Under the pieces are notes generated by a model. It made no database searches. It saw nothing but the letters and a program-made list of their open reading frames with translations, and had not been told where the DNA came from. A stretch of DNA of 14,411 bases from an uncultured Bacillota bacterium (GTDB lineage: Bacteria; Bacillota; Clostridia; Tissierellales; Tissierellaceae), in contig CALGAG010000194.1 in the NCBI GenBank assembly GCA_937951995.1, forward strand, positions 1-14,411. The letters run 5' to 3'. Shown piece by piece: positions 13,274 to 14,411 of this stretch. The first letter of the stretch is position 1. Each line of letters opens with the position of its first letter. The translations under genes and the position numbers were made by a program.

Positions 13274-13957
13274 ATGATGGGAACAATTGTAAACAGTGTA
13301 GCAGTTGTTGCAGGCGCACTTTTGGGAGTGTTTCTGAGAAAGGGAATCAAGGACCAGTATACCAGCACCATAATGGATGGTATGGCTTTAGCTGTTGTTA
13401 TCATAGGAGTTATGGGTGCACTTGAAATGAACAACCTAATAGTTGTTCTTGCCAGCATAGTGGTTGGAAGCATCATAGGAGAGAGGCTTGACCTTGATAA
13501 GCGTCTTGAGAATCTGGGAGCCAGCATGGAGAAAAGATTCGGAAGGGGAGACTCAGATTTTTCAAAGGGATTTATCATGGCATCCCTGGTCTACTGCATA
13601 GGTGCAATGGCAATACTTGGAGCATTGGAATCCGGCCTTACAGGCAATCATGAGACCCTTTACGCAAAATCCGTACTGGATGGGGTTTCAGCTGTAATTT
13701 TTGCATCCACCTTTGGAATAGGGGTTGCATTTTCAGCGGTTGCAGTATTCTTATATCAGGGGGCAATAACCCTCTTGGCCAGTTCAGTGAAGGATTTGCT
13801 GACGCCTGAAGTGATAAATGAAATGTCTTCCATCGGTGGCATACTGATTATGGCCATAGGAATTAATATCCTTGGAATCAAGAAGGTGAAGATTGCAAAT
13901 ATGCTGCCGGCAATATTTATTCCAATCGTATATTATTCAATAGTTGCCTTGTTTTAA
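13274..13957 (+). CDS. DUF554 membrane protein (YdfK/YqgA family)
   Basis: A 227-residue integral membrane protein of the DUF554 family; the family is widespread and its transport or other role is unproven. It starts with the typical MGTIVNSVAVVAGALLG, followed by a cytosolic-looking KG...QYTSTIMDG stretch. Then come several hydrophobic segments (about six or seven), the conserved VVGSIIGERLDLDKRLENLG region, GFIMASLVYCIGAMAILGAL, and a C-terminal IGGILIMAIGINILGIKKVK. A GTG at 13265 is in frame but is part of the ribosome binding site AGGTG (13263-13267), which serves the ATG at 13274 (or 13277). A terminator stands upstream; only a weak promoter-like stretch (TAATAT at 13239-13244) precedes it. 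Confidence 0.9.
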   Translation: MMGTIVNSVAVVAGALLGVFLRKGIKDQYTSTIMDGMALAVVIIGVMGALEMNNLIVVLASIVVGSIIGERLDLDKRLENLGASMEKRFGRGDSDFSKGFIMASLVYCIGAMAILGALESGLTGNHETLYAKSVLDGVSAVIFASTFGIGVAFSAVAVFLYQGAITLLASSVKDLLTPEVINEMSSIGGILIMAIGINILGIKKVKIANMLPAIFIPIVYYSIVALF

Positions 13958-14059
13958 AGATATTTTAAGAAAATAGAAGTAAATCATAGTATTCTAAAGC
14001 AAGAGGCAGATAAATTTCAAAATTCCAGGTTAAAATTTGTTTTTAGGGCAAAAATGGAC

Positions 14060-14088
14060 TTGATTAGCTCCTTGTTTTAGAGTATTAT
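14060..14088 (+). promoter_or_regulatory. Promoter of groES(-groEL)
   Basis: TTGATT (14060-14065), 17 bases, TATTAT (14083-14088). The start of transcription would fall near 14095, placing the CIRCE operator just downstream, the classic arrangement for HrcA-controlled operons. Confidence 0.8.
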
Positions 14089-14100
14089 TATAAATAGATG

Positions 14101-14127
14101 TTAGCACTCGGCTGAGATGAGTGCTAA
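14101..14127. promoter_or_regulatory. CIRCE operator (HrcA binding site)
   Basis: TTAGCACTC (14101-14109), nine bases, GAGTGCTAA (14119-14127): an exact match to the CIRCE consensus with the canonical N9 spacer. HrcA bound here represses the chaperonin operon until heat shock or misfolded protein draws GroEL away from HrcA. Confidence 0.98.
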
Positions 14128-14160
14128 CAAAATAAGACTATATATCGAGGAGGAGTATGA

Positions 14161-14411
14161 ATGAACCTTAAGCCTTTAGGAGACAGAATAATCATAAAGA
14201 AGATGGAGGTTGAAGAAAAGACCAAGAGTGGTATAGTGTTGCCATCTGCTGCCAAGGAACAGCCATTGATGGCCGAAATTGTTGCCATCGGGGATGATAT
14301 CCTTAACGATGAAAAGAGAAAAGACCAGGTGAAGGTTGGAGACAAGGTTATCTTCACAAAGTATGCGGGAACTGAAGTAAAGGTTGACGATGAAGAGCTT
14401 ACAATCCTTAA
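14161..14411 (+). CDS. groES: Co-chaperonin GroES (3' end cut by window)
   Basis: GroES is the heptameric lid of the GroEL folding chamber. The first 83 codons are in the window; the full protein is normally about 94-95 residues, so roughly a dozen codons and the stop lie beyond the right edge. NLKPLGDRIIIKK opens the protein (2-14). The mobile loop that contacts GroEL is EEKTKSGIVLPSAAKEQP (18-35), and VGDKVIFTKYAGTEVK (59-74) is typical. The ribosome binding site AGGAGG (14148-14153) lies seven bases before the ATG. Promoter and CIRCE lie directly upstream; groEL is expected next. Both arginine codons are AGA, like gdh. Confidence 0.96.
   Translation, partial: MNLKPLGDRIIIKKMEVEEKTKSGIVLPSAAKEQPLMAEIVAIGDDILNDEKRKDQVKVGDKVIFTKYAGTEVKVDDEELTIL

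Noticed and set aside
1..14411. CRISPR array, prophage, transposase, toxin-antitoxin or defence system
   Set aside because: No regularly spaced long repeats, integrase or transposase motifs, or small toxin/antitoxin gene pairs were seen anywhere in the window.

Overview
The window looks like ordinary chromosome from a low-GC Gram-positive anaerobe (Bacillota, class Clostridia/Tissierellia; the exact lineage is inferred). The support is an FMN-riboswitch-controlled RibU, a perfect CIRCE operator before groES, strong sigma-A type promoters (TTGACA/TATAAT, 17-bp spacers), AGGAGG-type ribosome binding sites and frequent GTG/TTG starts. The block tsaE-tsaB-rimI-tsaD / ABC-F / rex has the same order as ydiB-C-D-E(gcp) / ydiF / ydiH(rex) of Bacillus subtilis, without moaC. 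The glutamate dehydrogenase is a 421-residue enzyme of the hexameric NAD type used by amino-acid-fermenting clostridia.

Layout. 1-376: AT-rich left edge with a heptad repeat, an AT-rich dyad, a strong promoter, an FMN riboswitch and its terminator. 377-985: ribU, the riboflavin-binding S component of an ECF transporter, followed by a T16 terminator. 1121-2056: an uncharacterised cytoplasmic coiled-coil protein. 2164-4779: a tightly packed operon tsaE-tsaB-rimI-tsaD, containing three of the components that make the t6A base of ANN-decoding tRNAs (TsaC/Sua5 is absent here). 4780-4921: a convergent gap holding a shared terminator and a cluster of DnaA-box-like 9-mers. 4922-6829 (minus): an ABC-F translation-factor ATPase. 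7002-7640: the redox repressor rex, with a consensus promoter and a probable TTG start. 7806-9071: glutamate dehydrogenase, with a strong promoter overlapped and followed by two dyads. 9109-9414: terminator, a dispersed inverted repeat and a second heptad array that supplies the -35 box of the next gene. 9415-10296: an OGG1-type 8-oxoguanine glycosylase. 10418-13163: two overlapping lipoprotein genes, the second a DUF3160 protein. 13274-13957: a DUF554 membrane protein. 14060-14411: promoter, CIRCE and the start of groES, cut by the window end.

How the genes work together. Most genes are housekeeping: flavin uptake under FMN feedback, t6A modification, ribosome rescue or translation control, NADH sensing beside an NAD-linked catabolic dehydrogenase, oxidised-guanine repair and heat-shock chaperonin. 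I found no CRISPR array, phage, transposase, rRNA or tRNA gene. The observations most worth a second look are the DnaA-box cluster between tsaD and the ABC-F gene, the two-lipoprotein DUF3160 cassette, the paired dyads around the gdh promoter, and the heptad arrays sitting in or beside promoters.
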